A stretch of 36,856 bases of DNA from assembly GCA_000437595.1 (NCBI GenBank), contig FR899845.1, positions 32,368 to 69,223 of the forward strand, in the 5' to 3' direction. Under the pieces are notes generated by a model. The model ran no database searches, was not told where the DNA came from, and saw only the letters and a list, made by a program, of their open reading frames with translations. The translations under genes and the position numbers were made by a program. Origin of the DNA: Faecalibacterium sp. CAG:74. GTDB lineage: Bacteria > Bacillota > Clostridia > Christensenellales > Aristaeellaceae. This document shows positions 16,513-24,425 of the stretch, in pieces (positions within the stretch are counted from its first letter, which is position 1; the number at the start of each line of letters is the position of its first letter).

Positions 16513-16975
16513 ATAGAATCTTTTCCATCCCGATTTTCTGTACGCGCAGCCCGATTTTTTCGTAGAACTTGCGCGCGTTCACGTTGTCCGCCCACACGTT
16601 CAGCGTCACGTTGTAATACCCCTGCTGGCGTGCAAAGTCCAGCACATATTCGTACAGGCGCGTGCCGATATGCCTGCCGCGCGCCCGCTCATCCACGCAC
16701 AGGTCGTCGATGTAGAGCGTTTTGATGTCCGTCATGTTGTTGTCGTTCACGAACTGCTTGTGGATGCAGAACGCGTAGCCCACAACCGCGCCGCCGCGCT
16801 CCGCAACGAACACGGGCGTTTTGTCATCCGCCAGAATCGCACTCAATTGCGCGTCGGTGTACTTCTTCGCGCCCGCCTTGAACAAATCCGGACGCGCCTC
16901 GTGATGCACCTGATGCACCTGAAACAGCAGCCTGTCCAGCGCCGGAATATCGGCATCCACCGCCCGGCGAATCAT
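16511..16975 (-). CDS. GNAT-family N-acetyltransferase
   Basis: 154 residues of the GNAT fold. The acetyl-CoA-binding motif A is LYIDDLCVDERARGRHIGTRLYEYVLDFAR (R/Q-x-x-G-x-G/A seen as RGRHIG), and the C-terminal NVTLNVWADNVNARKFYEKIGL is motif B. The substrate is unknown. The start ATG at 16975 has GGAAG upstream; the TTG-initiated extension to 17005 is less likely. It lies 37 nt downstream of the oxidoreductase gene on the same strand and may be co-transcribed. Confidence 0.88.
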   Translation of the reverse strand: MIRRAVDADIPALDRLLFQVHQVHHEARPDLFKAGAKKYTDAQLSAILADDKTPVFVAERGGAVVGYAFCIHKQFVNDNNMTDIKTLYIDDLCVDERARGRHIGTRLYEYVLDFARQQGYYNVTLNVWADNVNARKFYEKIGLRVQKIGMEKIL

Positions 16976-17012
16976 CAATTCTTCCACATTATTCTTCCCT
17001 TGCAATTATTGA

Positions 17013-17999
17013 TTATTCAAACGGATATCGGATTTGCCACGCGGCCCGCAGCGTGTCCATCTGCCGCATGATTTCCAGCGTCTCCGCGTGCGGCATTTCG
17101 GCAGGTTCGAGCTGTCCGGCGGCAATATCGCGCAGACACGCCTCCACCTCATACTCGTAGCCCGTAATCTGCGCCGGCACAGGGCGAACCTCCCGCGGTG
17201 TTTCCCGCTGATTCTTGTCATACAGCGCGATTTCGTGCGGATTGTTGACGTTATCGACCGTCAGGAAGCCCTTCGTGCCATAGACGATGCCGCGCCGGTC
17301 AGAATTGAAGGCAACGGATGCCATCAACTGCGCCATTTTGCCATCGCGGTAGAAATAAGTGATGTTCTCCGTACGGTCAACGCCCGTACCGAGCTTCTGC
17401 ACGCTGCTTTCAACGCGCACAATGTCGTTGCCGAACACCATCGACGCGAAATTCAGCGGATACACGCCCACGTCCAGCAGTGCGCCGCCCGCCAATTCCG
17501 GCTGGCTAATACGCTCCTTGTGCTCCACATCATACGCCAGATTGGCGGACAGGAACCGCGGCTCACCGATTTCGCCGGACGCGATGATGTCCGCAATCAT
17601 TCCCCGCGCGGGCATATAGCGCGTCCAGATGGCTTCTGCGACGTACACCCCCGCCGCTTCCGCTTCCCGCAGAACGTCTTCCGCCTGCTTCGCGTTCGCC
17701 GTAAACGATTTTTCGCACAGCACCGGCTTCCCCGCCGCAACGCACTGGCGAATCTGCTCCGCGTGATGACTGTGTGGCGTGGCGATATAAACCAACTCCA
17801 CCAAGGGGTCGCTTAGCATCGCCGCATAGCTGCCGTACGCGCGCGGGATGCCATACGCCTTGGCGAACGCATCCGCCTTCTCCTGCGACCTCGATGCGAC
17901 CGCGTACAGCGTGACGGGACGTCCCTGCGCCGCCATCCCGCAAATCGTGCGCGCCATCGACCCGGCGATATTGCCCGCACCCAGAATCCCGATGTTCAT
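17013..17999 (-). CDS. Gfo/Idh/MocA-family NAD(P)-dependent oxidoreductase
   Basis: 328 residues. The Rossmann dinucleotide site MNIGILGAGNIAGSMA is at the extreme N terminus. VYIATPHSHHAEQIRQCVAAGKPVLCEKSF holds the conserved E-K of this family, and GGALLDVGVYPLNFASMVFG is the substrate-domain signature with D-x-G-x-Y/H. Members oxidise sugars, inositols or trans-dihydrodiols; the substrate here is unknown. The ATG at 17999 is preceded by GGGGAGGAAGCAGC, a strong SD; the frame extends to 18104 without one. Confidence 0.92.
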   Translation of the reverse strand: MNIGILGAGNIAGSMARTICGMAAQGRPVTLYAVASRSQEKADAFAKAYGIPRAYGSYAAMLSDPLVELVYIATPHSHHAEQIRQCVAAGKPVLCEKSFTANAKQAEDVLREAEAAGVYVAEAIWTRYMPARGMIADIIASGEIGEPRFLSANLAYDVEHKERISQPELAGGALLDVGVYPLNFASMVFGNDIVRVESSVQKLGTGVDRTENITYFYRDGKMAQLMASVAFNSDRRGIVYGTKGFLTVDNVNNPHEIALYDKNQRETPREVRPVPAQITGYEYEVEACLRDIAAGQLEPAEMPHAETLEIMRQMDTLRAAWQIRYPFE

Positions 18000-18100
18000 G
18001 CTGCTTCCTCCCCTATGGTTTGGTTCTATTGTAGCATTTTCAGCGGCCAGCGTCAACGCACGCGACAAAAGAATACAGCGGAAGTACGCCATTACAGTAC

Positions 18101-18130
18101 GCAAAAAGGCACAGCCTTACGGCTATGCCT
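18101..18130 (-). terminator. Terminator of the tRNA-Arg pair
   Basis: On the minus strand: AGGCATAGCC-GTAA-GGCTGTGCCT followed by TTTTGCG, a 10-bp stem with one G-T pair. It starts about 6 nt after the 3' end of the second tRNA. Confidence 0.85.
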
Positions 18131-18136
18131 CTGTGA

Positions 18137-18210
18137 TGAGCCCGGCGGGATTCGAACCCACGACCTTTTGATTCGTAGTCAAACACTCTATCCAGCTGAG
18201 CTACGGGCCC
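18137..18210 (-). tRNA. tRNA-Arg (ACG), second copy
   Basis: 74 nt cloverleaf. The acceptor stem GGGCCCG / CGGGCTC is closed with one G-T pair and the discriminator is A. The anticodon arm is TTTGA-CTACGAA-TCAAA, giving anticodon ACG; the T-arm loop reads TTCGAAT. CCA is not encoded. It is identical in its body to the other copy and followed by a terminator. Confidence 0.95.
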
Positions 18211-18251
18211 ATGTGCGTGTCAGGAAGCAGCGAGCGGTTCACTGTAATGAG

Positions 18252-18325
18252 TGAGCCCGGCGGGATTCGAACCCACGACCTTTTGATTCGTAGTCAAACA
18301 CTCTATCCAGCTGAGCTACGGGCCC
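18252..18325 (-). tRNA. tRNA-Arg (ACG), first copy
   Basis: Same 74-nt sequence and ACG anticodon as the neighbour 41 nt downstream. The two are transcribed together from one promoter at 18383-18411. A34 is normally deaminated to inosine, so this reads CGU/CGC/CGA. Confidence 0.95.
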
Positions 18326-18336
18326 ACACGCTGTGC

Positions 18337-18365
18337 CGAAAGCGCTTTGTTTGGAAGCGTTTCCG
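18337..18365. promoter_or_regulatory. Two cre-like palindromes in the tRNA leader
   Basis: CGAAAGCGCTTTG (18337-18349) and TGGAAGCGTTTCCG (18352-18365) lie side by side between the tRNA promoter and the first tRNA. Both share the AAGCGYTT core with the operators at 6234 and 14064. Confidence 0.45.
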
Positions 18366-18382
18366 TTCCTGACAGCTATATT

Positions 18383-18411
18383 ATAATAACACTTTTTTTC
18401 GGCTTTGTCAA
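18383..18411 (-). promoter_or_regulatory. Promoter of the tRNA-Arg pair
   Basis: On the minus strand: TTGACA (18406-18411), 17-nt spacer, TATTAT (18383-18388). It lies just downstream of the pheA stop codon. Confidence 0.75.
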
Positions 18412-18429
18412 CCCCATTTTTGCAATTTT

Positions 18430-19290
18430 TCACGAATTATTCGTTTCGTTTTCCCTTTTCGGCGGAATTGCCTTCGGGTAGACGCCTAAGAGCCGCAGTT
18501 CGCAGGTGTACGGGCGGGCTGCTTCCATGGCGCGCGACAGGTGTTCCGCATCCATGCGGCCCTCAAAATCCGCGGAAAAGAAATACTGGAACGGCGTTTC
18601 CGGCATGGGGCGGCTCTCGATGCGCGACATGTTCAGCCCGCTTTCCGCAAACGACGCCAGCACCCGCACCAGCGCGCCGACCTCGTTCTTGACCGTAAAG
18701 ACGACAGTCGCCTTGCTCGGCGTTGCCAGCGGTGTTTCAGTGCGCGAAAGAATCAGGAAGCGCGTCGTGTTTGCACTGCTGGTTTGTATGTTTTTCGCCA
18801 ACACAATCAGCCCGAAGCTGCGCGCCGCCTCTTCGCTCGCAATCGCCGCATATGACGGGTCGCCCTGTGCCGCCACGTCCCGCGCGGAAATCGCCGTGTT
18901 TTCCGAGGGCGTAATCTGCACGCCCTTCATCCCCTGCAGGAACACGTCGCACTGTGCAATCGCCTGTGGATGGCTCGCAATCCGCCGAATCCCCGCCAGC
19001 GTCGCTCCCGGCACGCCTAACAGGTTGTGGCGCACCGCCTTCATCGTCTCCCCGACAATATGCAGCGGCAGCTTTTCCAGCAGCGAATACGTCGGCAGCA
19101 CTGCGCCCGCAAAGGAATTCTCCACCGGCAGCAGCGCATAATCCGCCAGGCCCTCGATGACCGCCTTCGCTGCCTCCGGGAAGGTCGGGAAACCGGCACA
19201 CTGCCCATTCGGGAACGCTTCCTGTGCCGCCGCACCGGAGAAACTTCCGCTCGTTCCTGGAAACGCAATCACTTCGACCCGTCCAGACAC
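18430..19290 (-). CDS. pheA: Prephenate dehydratase
   Basis: 286 residues. It converts prephenate to phenylpyruvate in phenylalanine synthesis. The catalytic domain shows AFPGTSGSFSGAAAQEAF at the N terminus, LLPVENSFAGAV and the active-site TRF motif (SANTTRFLIL). The C-terminal ACT domain reads TVVFTVKNEVGALVRVLASF, followed by the ESRP motif that binds phenylalanine for feedback control. I choose the GTG at 19290 because AAGGAG lies 8 nt upstream inside aroC; the ATG at 19371 would need a 100-nt overlap and a Gly-rich extension foreign to the family. Last gene of the aroA-aroC-pheA operon; it overlaps aroC by 22 nt. Confidence 0.94.
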   Translation of the reverse strand: MSGRVEVIAFPGTSGSFSGAAAQEAFPNGQCAGFPTFPEAAKAVIEGLADYALLPVENSFAGAVLPTYSLLEKLPLHIVGETMKAVRHNLLGVPGATLAGIRRIASHPQAIAQCDVFLQGMKGVQITPSENTAISARDVAAQGDPSYAAIASEEAARSFGLIVLAKNIQTSSANTTRFLILSRTETPLATPSKATVVFTVKNEVGALVRVLASFAESGLNMSRIESRPMPETPFQYFFSADFEGRMDAEHLSRAMEAARPYTCELRLLGVYPKAIPPKRENETNNS

Positions 19291-20369
19291 GCTGCTCGCT
19301 CCTTCCACAGTTCCATCATGCCAATTGCTGCCATTGCCTCCACCACCGGCACGGCGCGCGGCAAAATGCATGGGTCATGCCGCCCGTGAATCTCCAAGTC
19401 CGCGTTTTCGCCCGTGCGCAGGGACACTGTCCGCTGTTTCTGGCCGATGGAGGGGGTCGGGCGCACGGCGCAGCGGAAAATCACCGGCATTCCGTTCGTG
19501 ATACCGCCGTTGATGCCGCCGGAATGATTGCTTTCCGTCGTAACTTCGCCGTTTTCCATGCGGAACGGGTCGTTCGCCTGACTCCCCCGCATGGATGCAA
19601 AGCCGAAGCCCTCACCAAATTCAACGCCCTTGACTGCCGGAATCGCGAACAGCAAGTGGCTCAGGACACTCTCGACACTATCAAAGAACGGCGCGCCCAG
19701 CCCTGCCGGAAGCCCCGTCACCATGCACTCCAGCACGCCGCCGACGGAATCCTGCTTATCCCGTGCCGCCAGCACCGTTTCTTCCATCTGTTGATTCAGC
19801 CCCGCCGTCAGCACGGGCAGGTGCATCCCCTTGAGGAACGCATAGTCCGCCGCCGCATCTGCCGCCAGGAACGACGCATCCCGCACATTGCCCAATTGCT
19901 GGATGTGGCAGGCGATTTTTACGCCCTGATGCACCAGATACTGGCTGCACAGTGTGCCCGCCAGCACAATCCCCGCCGTCAGCCGACCGGAGAAGCTGCC
20001 GCCGCCGCGCCAATCCTCAAAGCCGAAGTAGCGCACATGCCCGGTGTAATCCGCATGACCCGGACGCACCAAATCCACGCCGTCGCCATAGTCCTTCGAG
20101 CGCTGATTCGTGTTGCGGATGATGGCGCAAATCGGCTGACCCGTCGTCCGCCCGTTCAGCACACCTGACAAGAACTCCGGCGCATCCGGCTCCTTGCGTG
20201 CGGTCGTCATCAGGCTCTGCCCCGGCGCACGGCGCGCCATTTCCGCAAGAAGCTGCTCCATGTCAATCGTCATACCTGCCGGAAAGCCATCGAGCGTCAC
20301 ACCGAGCGCTTCGCCGTGACTCTGGCCAAAAATCGACAGCTTCAAATACTGCCCGAAAGCGCTGCTCAT
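19269..20369 (-). CDS. aroC: Chorismate synthase
   Basis: 366 residues. It eliminates phosphate from EPSP to give chorismate, using reduced FMN. Signatures: SIFGQSHGEALGVTLDGFPAG at the N terminus, DWRGGGSFSGRLTAGIV in the middle and SNHSGGINGGITNGMPVIFR near the C terminus. Its SGRLTA variant of the usual SSARETA motif is seen in some anaerobes. The ATG at 20369 overlaps the aroA stop (ATGA) and GGAGG lies just before, so translation is coupled. The frame extends further upstream to 20417 inside aroA without support. Confidence 0.96.
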   Translation of the reverse strand: MSSAFGQYLKLSIFGQSHGEALGVTLDGFPAGMTIDMEQLLAEMARRAPGQSLMTTARKEPDAPEFLSGVLNGRTTGQPICAIIRNTNQRSKDYGDGVDLVRPGHADYTGHVRYFGFEDWRGGGSFSGRLTAGIVLAGTLCSQYLVHQGVKIACHIQQLGNVRDASFLAADAAADYAFLKGMHLPVLTAGLNQQMEETVLAARDKQDSVGGVLECMVTGLPAGLGAPFFDSVESVLSHLLFAIPAVKGVEFGEGFGFASMRGSQANDPFRMENGEVTTESNHSGGINGGITNGMPVIFRCAVRPTPSIGQKQRTVSLRTGENADLEIHGRHDPCILPRAVPVVEAMAAIGMMELWKERAACLDGSK

Positions 20370-21637
20370 TCGCACTTTCCTCCCAGCATCTGATAAACTT
20401 TCAGGTACTCCGGCCACGATTTGTCAATCGCTTCAATGCCGTCCATCTCAATGGGCTGCTCGCACTTCGTCGCCGCAATGGATGCGAGCATGACCATGCG
20501 GTGGTCGCCGTAGTTCGGCAGCGTCACGCCGCCGCGCAGCTGCTTCACGCCGTGCAGCACAATGTCGTCCCCGTCCGCCTTCGCGTCGCCGCCCAGCAGG
20601 TTTAGGATTTCCACCGTCGCCGCCAGCCGGTCGCACTCCTTCAGGCGCAGCCGCCCGCAGTGCGTCAGGCGCGACTCCCCTTCCGCAAGCTGCGCCGTCA
20701 GCGCCAGAATCGGCGCAATGTCCGGGCAGTCGTGCATGTCCAGCGTCGCGCCGTGCAGCTTGCCCGCCTTCACGCGGATGTGGTTGTCGCTCTCCTCCAC
20801 CGTTGCGCCCAACGCCATCAGGTGGCGGAGAATCGCGCGGTCGCCCTGCGTCGTCACGGGCGACAGATGCGTGACGGTGATATCATGCCCCAGCGCACCC
20901 GCGCAGCACAGCACCGCCGCCTGCGAATAATCGCCGTTCAAGTGGCACGAGTGGCTTTTGTACTGCTGATGACCGGGAATCCGCCAGCTGAACGCGTTGC
21001 TTTCCTGCACCTCGATGCCGCTGGCGGCAATAGCCTCGATGGTCATGCGGATGTAGCTCTCACTTTCCACCGGCTGCTGCACCGTCAGCGTCGAATTGCC
21101 CGGCAGCAGCGGCAGCGCAAACAGCAGCCCCGACACAAACTGGCTGGACACGTCGCCCGGCAGCACATAGTCGCCCGGCTCCATTTTGCCGCGCACGGTC
21201 AGTTCCGCCGCGCCGTCCGCGCCCACGCCCATATACCAGCGCACCCCGCGCGGCACAAACAGGTCGCGGTACACGTCCATCGGGCGTGAACCGAGCCGCC
21301 CATGCATCCGGAACACCGTGCCGCCCGCCACCGTCAGCGCAATCGGCACAAAAAAGCGCAGGGTCGATCCGCTTTCGCCGCAGTCCATCACGGGCATTTT
21401 CGCAATTTTCCCCTGCATTCCGCTGATGGTCAGGGTGTCGCCGTCGCGGTTGAAGGTGCTTCCAAGCGCACCGAGACAGCGCATCGTCGCCGCCATGTCC
21501 GCAGAATCCATAAAGCCGGTCAGAATCGTTTCACCTTGGGTCAGCCCTGCGCAAATCATGCGCCGATGCGCTTCGGATTTGGACGCTGGCGCGCTGACCG
21601 TGCCGATAAGATGCGCTGGGAAAAACGTTTTCTTCAT
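20366..21637 (-). CDS. aroA: EPSP synthase (3-phosphoshikimate 1-carboxyvinyltransferase)
   Basis: 423 residues. It joins shikimate-3-phosphate with PEP in the shikimate pathway. Visible motifs: SAPASKSEAHRRMICAGLT (substrate-binding K-S-x-x-x-R), the LNGDYSQAAVLCCAGAL segment and the RLKECDRLAAT region with the conserved K-E-x-D-R. The ATG at 21637 is preceded by AAGGAGTTATTATTATA; the longer open frame to 21682 is translation of palindromic element R5 and is rejected. First gene of the aromatic operon. Confidence 0.96.
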   Translation of the reverse strand: MKKTFFPAHLIGTVSAPASKSEAHRRMICAGLTQGETILTGFMDSADMAATMRCLGALGSTFNRDGDTLTISGMQGKIAKMPVMDCGESGSTLRFFVPIALTVAGGTVFRMHGRLGSRPMDVYRDLFVPRGVRWYMGVGADGAAELTVRGKMEPGDYVLPGDVSSQFVSGLLFALPLLPGNSTLTVQQPVESESYIRMTIEAIAASGIEVQESNAFSWRIPGHQQYKSHSCHLNGDYSQAAVLCCAGALGHDITVTHLSPVTTQGDRAILRHLMALGATVEESDNHIRVKAGKLHGATLDMHDCPDIAPILALTAQLAEGESRLTHCGRLRLKECDRLAATVEILNLLGGDAKADGDDIVLHGVKQLRGGVTLPNYGDHRMVMLASIAATKCEQPIEMDGIEAIDKSWPEYLKVYQMLGGKCE

Positions 21638-21655
21638 TATAATAATAACTCCTTG

Positions 21656-21722
21656 TACTATTTCCAAATGAGAATGCGCCAAGATGCAAGCACATGGCGC
21701 AGGTGAATGCAGGAAATAGCAT
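21656..21722. repeat. Short palindromic element R5 in the aroA leader
   Basis: Left end TACTATTTCCAAATGAGAATGC, right end GGAAATAGCA (one change from the usual TAGTA), interior GCGCCAAGATGC / GCACATGGCGC. It is about 67 bp, the same short class as R2. It lies between the aro promoter and the aroA SD, so it would be part of the mRNA leader. It is the only copy not abutting a stop codon. Confidence 0.7.
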
Positions 21723-21739
21723 TCGTGTATTCCTTAATT

Positions 21740-21768
21740 ATCATAGCACAAAGGCGGCAAAAAGTCAT
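21740..21768 (-). promoter_or_regulatory. Probable promoter of the aroA-aroC-pheA operon
   Basis: On the minus strand: ATGACT (21763-21768), 17-nt spacer, TATGAT (21740-21745). The -35 is 4/6. The leader of about 95 nt contains element R5. Confidence 0.5.
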
Positions 21769-21800
21769 GTTTTAACGCGGCACTTTTATTCAAAGTACAC

Positions 21801-21833
21801 AAAAAAAACACGGTCAGCGCAGAACTGACCGTG
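21801..21833 (-). terminator. Terminator of tpiA
   Basis: On the minus strand: CACGGTCAG / CTGACCGTG, 9-bp perfect stem (21825-21833, 21809-21817), 7-nt loop, then eight T (21801-21808). Confidence 0.92.
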
Positions 21834-21855
21834 CGGATGGTCAATACGACTTGCC

Positions 21856-22608
21856 TTACTTGTCGTAATTCACGACGAGGGAGAAGTCGGGCGCCTTCAG
21901 GGACGCGCCGCCAATCAGGCCGCCGTCGATTTCGGGCTGCGCCATCAAGCCCTTGACGTTCTTGGGATTCATCGATCCACCGTACTGGATGCGCACCTTG
22001 TCGGCGCATTCCTGGCCATACTTGCGGGCAACCGCCTTGCGGATGACGCCGATGGTCTCGTTCGCCTGCTCGTCGGTCGCGGTCAGACCGGTGCCAATCG
22101 CCCAAACGGGTTCGTAAGCGATAACGACGTCCGCCACCTGCTCGGCGGTCAGACCGTTCAGCGCCATGATGGTCTGATAATCCACCAAGCCGTCGGTCGC
22201 GCCCGCTTCACGCACGTCCTTCATTTCGCCGACGCACAGGATGACTTTCAGACCCGCCGCAACAGCCGCCAGCACGCGCTTGTTGACCGTCTGGTCGGTT
22301 TCGCCAAAGTACTGACGGCGCTCGCTGTGGCCGATGATGACGTATTCCACGCCAGCAGCCACGAGCATCTCCGCGGACAGTTCGCCGGTGTACGCGCCGG
22401 ACGCCGCCCAGTGCACGTTTTCCGCGCCCACATGGATGTTCGAGCCTTCCGCCGCCGCCTTGACCGCCGCGATGTCCACCGCCGGGACGCACACGACCAC
22501 GTCGCAGCTCGCGTCCTTCACGAGGGGCTTCAAGTCATTGACCAGCGCCGCCGCTTCCGCGGGGGTCTTATTCATCTTCCAGTTACCCGCAATAATCGCC
22601 TTACGCAT
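21856..22608 (-). CDS. tpiA: Triosephosphate isomerase
   Basis: 250 residues, the usual length. It interconverts dihydroxyacetone phosphate and glyceraldehyde-3-phosphate. Motifs: IIAGNWKMNKTPAEA (active-site Asn-Lys), IGHSERRQYFGETD (catalytic His) and VIAYEPVWAIGTGLTAT (catalytic Glu), with the phosphate-binding VRIQYGGSMNPKN loop. The ATG at 22608 follows GAGGTGATTGG; the frame to 22653 runs into a palindrome array and is not used. No convincing promoter is visible just upstream. Confidence 0.97.
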   Translation of the reverse strand: MRKAIIAGNWKMNKTPAEAAALVNDLKPLVKDASCDVVVCVPAVDIAAVKAAAEGSNIHVGAENVHWAASGAYTGELSAEMLVAAGVEYVIIGHSERRQYFGETDQTVNKRVLAAVAAGLKVILCVGEMKDVREAGATDGLVDYQTIMALNGLTAEQVADVVIAYEPVWAIGTGLTATDEQANETIGVIRKAVARKYGQECADKVRIQYGGSMNPKNVKGLMAQPEIDGGLIGGASLKAPDFSLVVNYDK

Positions 22609-22636
22609 TCCAATCACCTCATAATAAAGTGCGGAC

Positions 22637-22702
22637 TTGGGGCTTTGCCCCAAACCCTACCAGAGGCGCTGCCTCTGGACTCCGCAAGGGGGATCCCCCC
22701 TT
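22637..22702. repeat. Three consecutive short-loop palindromes upstream of tpiA
   Basis: TTGGGGCTTTGCCCCAA (22637-22653), CCAGAGGCGCTGCCTCTGG (22660-22678) and an AAGGGGG / CCCCCTT hairpin (22686-22702) follow each other with 6-7-nt gaps. Each has almost no loop. They resemble the hairpin-rich intergenic repeats common in Clostridia; here they occupy the tpiA leader. Confidence 0.65.
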
Positions 22703-22769
22703 GACCCCTCCGCGCGATTGAGTTGGTCTCACTCCCTTAATTCTTCCGCGTGTTTATCCTCTTTTTTCC

Positions 22770-24230
22770 TTACTCCACCACTATCCCCTCACAATAATCA
22801 TCATACCGCAGCTTCATCTGCTTCAAATTCGTCATCTTCTCCCCCAGAATCGTCACATTCCGCAAGGTCACATTTGTAATCCGATTATCCTCCCCATACC
22901 CCGACAATCTCGACGCCGGCACTTTCCCATCCAGCGTCCGAAGCACCGTCAGGCCATCAATCAGCACATCATCAATCGACCCAAACTCATCCTTGACCGT
23001 CGACCACGCCGAATTTTGCAGCGTCATCTCAATCAATTCCTTATTATTGCCGTTATCGCCCTGCATGAAGGCGTTTTCGACGACGATATTGCGGTAGACA
23101 ATGGCGTGCACATACGCATCGTCGCTGTTATGGATGCTGATAACGGGCTTGTGGAAGTTGTACAGCACAGTGATGTTCTCAAACAGCACATCGCTGATTT
23201 CGGGGTCAAGCGTCCAACCCTTGTCGGTTTCGTAGCCGATTTCCATGGACTGGGCAAGGTCCGTCCATACCTGCATGTTGCGGAAGGTGATGCCCTTGGT
23301 GGAGCCGGAGTAGTTCTTGATGACAAGGCTGTCATCCCATGTGCGGGCGAAGCTGTTCGTCACGGTGTGGTCGGTGCAGGACTGGAAGGTGAAGCCGTCG
23401 CCATTTTGACGGCCGGAAATGACCTTGACGTTGTTGATTTCCACATGCTTGGAGGAGTAAGAATTGACGTTCCAGCAGTTGGAATTGGCGACGATAATGC
23501 CGTCGATGGTGACATCCTTTGCGTGATTGAGATCAATCGGGACGCGCGCATACGAGCCGGGCTGATTCCACGCATCGTAGTCGCTGCCGTCGATGATGCC
23601 GCGCCCGCAGATGGTGACGTTCTTGGCGTTATTGACGGAGATAATGGAATGCAGCACCGCGCCGCCGGAGATATAGAGCGTCTGCCCGTCTTCCAGCGCG
23701 ATGGCGTCCATGACCCACTCGCCGGAGGGGATATAGTAGACGTTCGGGTCGTCGGGATCAGGGACGTCCGTTTCCAGCGGATTGGCGAAGATGTGCAGCG
23801 CCTTGTTGACGTTATCGTTGAAGACAACGGTGTACTGCCCCGGCTCCGTAATTATGAAGGAAACTTTGCCGTCCTTGACTTCGGGCGCAATCCCCCAGGA
23901 CTGCGGAATGACGGCGGCACTCTCTACTTTGTCGGGCAGACCGGGCATTTCAACCTCGATGCGCACTTTGCCCTCGAAGTCAAAGTACGTCATAGGCGTG
24001 GTCGTCGGCTGAGTATTGGCGTTCCAGATGTGTTCGTGGTTGACCATCACGTCATAGACGAACAGGTCGTTGCCGTTCGCGGTAACTTTCGCCGTCGCGG
24101 AGGTCGTCATCGTCTTCGGGCCTTCGTAGAGGGTCAGCAGCGTCGGATTCGCTTCAGCAGTCGCGGGCATCACCCACGCGGTCAGCAGAAGCATCAGCAC
24201 AAGCATCAGGATGGGGGTGGTTCTCTTCAT
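22770..24230 (-). CDS. Secreted right-handed beta-helix glycosidase (GH28/GH49-like)
   Basis: 486 residues. A signal peptide (MKRTTPILMLVLMLLLTAWV, cleaved near PATA-EAN) precedes an all-beta N-terminal domain (about 30-150) and a beta-helix. GRQNGDGFTFQSC and ARTWDDSLVIKNY resemble the Asp-containing catalytic turns of GH28 and GH49, but the GHG motif of GH28 is missing, so the substrate (pectin or a glucan) is open. Repeated V-T-I-D-G/N-V-x-L coils run to the end. The ATG at 24230 has AAGGAGG 9 nt upstream. Its own promoter carries the operator shared with the divergent small secreted protein. Confidence 0.82.
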   Translation of the reverse strand: MKRTTPILMLVLMLLLTAWVMPATAEANPTLLTLYEGPKTMTTSATAKVTANGNDLFVYDVMVNHEHIWNANTQPTTTPMTYFDFEGKVRIEVEMPGLPDKVESAAVIPQSWGIAPEVKDGKVSFIITEPGQYTVVFNDNVNKALHIFANPLETDVPDPDDPNVYYIPSGEWVMDAIALEDGQTLYISGGAVLHSIISVNNAKNVTICGRGIIDGSDYDAWNQPGSYARVPIDLNHAKDVTIDGIIVANSNCWNVNSYSSKHVEINNVKVISGRQNGDGFTFQSCTDHTVTNSFARTWDDSLVIKNYSGSTKGITFRNMQVWTDLAQSMEIGYETDKGWTLDPEISDVLFENITVLYNFHKPVISIHNSDDAYVHAIVYRNIVVENAFMQGDNGNNKELIEMTLQNSAWSTVKDEFGSIDDVLIDGLTVLRTLDGKVPASRLSGYGEDNRITNVTLRNVTILGEKMTNLKQMKLRYDDYCEGIVVE

Positions 24231-24288
24231 CGTTCATGTCCTCCTTGTTCGCCGCGGCGTTTCCAGCGTGTGGAAATCATCCGCATTT

Positions 24289-24342
24289 GGTTAAGCGCTA
24301 AACTTGTACCATGATTATAGCAGGAAATTTGGAAATGTGCAA
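24289..24342 (-). promoter_or_regulatory. Promoter and operator A of the secreted beta-helix gene
   Basis: On the minus strand: -35 TTGCAC (24337-24342), 17-nt spacer, -10 TATAAT (24314-24319), predicted start near 24307. Directly downstream is the palindromic operator AGTTTAGCGCTTAACC (about 24289-24304), centred on CG at 24296/24297. It aligns with operator B across the divergent region at about 14 of 17 positions. Confidence 0.75.
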
Positions 24343-24387
24343 TGTGCCTGAAGATAAAAATTTTCAGAAAAAGCCTCTTTTCCCCTA

Positions 24388-24416
24388 TTGACATGTGGCA
24401 AATGGTATGTTATAAT
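24388..24416 (+). promoter_or_regulatory. Perfect sigma-A promoter of the small secreted protein
   Basis: TTGACA (24388-24393), 17-nt spacer, TATAAT (24411-24416): full consensus at both boxes and ideal spacing, among the strongest promoters in this window. Confidence 0.92.
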
Positions 24417-24425
24417 CATGTCAAC

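Noticed and set aside
19291..19371. ATG at 19371 as the pheA start
   Set aside because: It would add a glycine-rich extension read inside aroC; the GTG at 19290 has a proper SD and fits the family length.
21638..21682. N-terminal extension of AroA and similar MAQVN..EIV peptides
   Set aside because: They are translations of the palindromic elements; the true starts have good SD sites elsewhere.
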